Assembly (NCBI GenBank): GCA_028279875.1
Contig: JANQMU010000056.1
Coordinates: 1-64,000 of the forward strand
Origin: Rhizobiaceae bacterium
GTDB taxonomy: Bacteria > Pseudomonadota > Alphaproteobacteria > Rhizobiales > Rhizobiaceae
Length of the DNA stretch: 64,000 bases
Reading direction: 5' to 3'
Shown: one piece after another, positions 63,943-64,000 of the stretch
How positions within the stretch are numbered: position 1 is the first letter of the stretch
Layout of the letters: each line of letters starts with the position of its first letter
Made by a program: the position numbers and the translations under genes
Notes under the pieces: generated by a model
Database searches by the model: none
What the model saw: only the letters and a program-made list of their open reading frames with translations
Told to the model about the DNA's origin: nothing

Positions 63943-64000
63943 TCACAGATCGAAGAATATGGTCTCGTCATCACCCTGCAGGTGAATGTCGAACCGATAG
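63943..64000 (-). CDS. pcaG: Protocatechuate 3,4-dioxygenase alpha subunit, C-terminal end only
   Basis: Eighteen residues and a TGA stop lie at the window edge: YRFDIHLQGDDETIFFDL, the typical end of PcaG (YRFDI-LQG-ETVFFD). PcaGH open protocatechuate to 3-carboxy-muconate. Identification rests on this short tail and the pcaI neighbour. Confidence 0.8.
   Translation of the reverse strand, partial: YRFDIHLQGDDETIFFDL

Overview
The window looks like chromosome from a free-living, GC-rich alphaproteobacterium, most likely of the Hyphomicrobiales (Rhizobiales) or a marine relative. The case rests on Zur-type (not cyanobacterial or enterobacterial) zinc control, a pcc operon with a PccR/ScfR-type regulator, Dnr/FixK-type FNR boxes, beta-ketoadipate genes, many TRAP and ABC uptake systems, class I PPK2, and dense ATGA/TGATG gene overlaps. 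I see no rRNA, tRNA, CRISPR array, insertion sequence or phage gene. No gene-free stretch exceeds 300 bases; the longest (5899-6176, 43824-44084, 45471-45730, 46385-46650) are described in entries or are featureless to my eye.

Layout. 1-2924 (-): a carboxyltransferase cut by the window edge and an AtuA-family protein. 3087-4562 (+): an orphan membrane protein with unusual composition. 4597-6875: DUF2478 protein, hemerythrin and a divergent Crp/Fnr regulator with two perfect FNR-type boxes. 6895-8995: M19 dipeptidase and an alpha/beta hydrolase. 9020-13097: MarR regulator, divergent TRAP transporter and a glutathione transferase. 13087-16457: DUF1801 protein, fumC, ppk2, cupin.

16540-30666 is the most interesting region: a 12-gene minus-strand operon (CUT1 ABC importer, HisD-like dehydrogenase, SDR, three SnoaL-like proteins, LacI regulator, MetE-like protein, alpha/beta hydrolase) facing a two-gene plus-strand unit (a fourth SnoaL-like protein and a lactonase/amidohydrolase). 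Between them lie two near-identical palindromes with the consensus TGCATACGTATGCA, a good fit to a LacI-family operator. I cannot name the substrate; this looks like a complete but undescribed uptake and catabolic system.

30684-38950: propionyl-CoA carboxylase (pccB, pccA), an aldo/keto reductase and methylmalonyl-CoA mutase, with a divergent PccR-like regulator and TTGCAAA repeats; together they carry propionyl-CoA to succinyl-CoA. 38962-46384: a second TRAP system, whose large permease has a 335-residue coiled-coil tail, and a divergent histidine kinase/response regulator pair. 46651-50628: cysQ, zur-znuB-znuC with a Zur box, and a Tat-signal protein resembling a class II aminoacyl-tRNA synthetase core. 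50615-61036: a nine-gene GntR/dipeptide-ABC operon carrying a cytoplasmic gamma-glutamyltransferase, a NodB-fold hydrolase and an SDR, with a divergent aspartate-semialdehyde-dehydrogenase-like gene. 61077-64000 (-): pcaF, pcaJ, pcaI and the last codons of pcaG, the lower protocatechuate pathway feeding succinyl-CoA and acetyl-CoA.

Overall the window is a catabolic neighbourhood: at least four uptake systems, each next to its own regulator, feeding CoA-thioester pathways and the TCA cycle.
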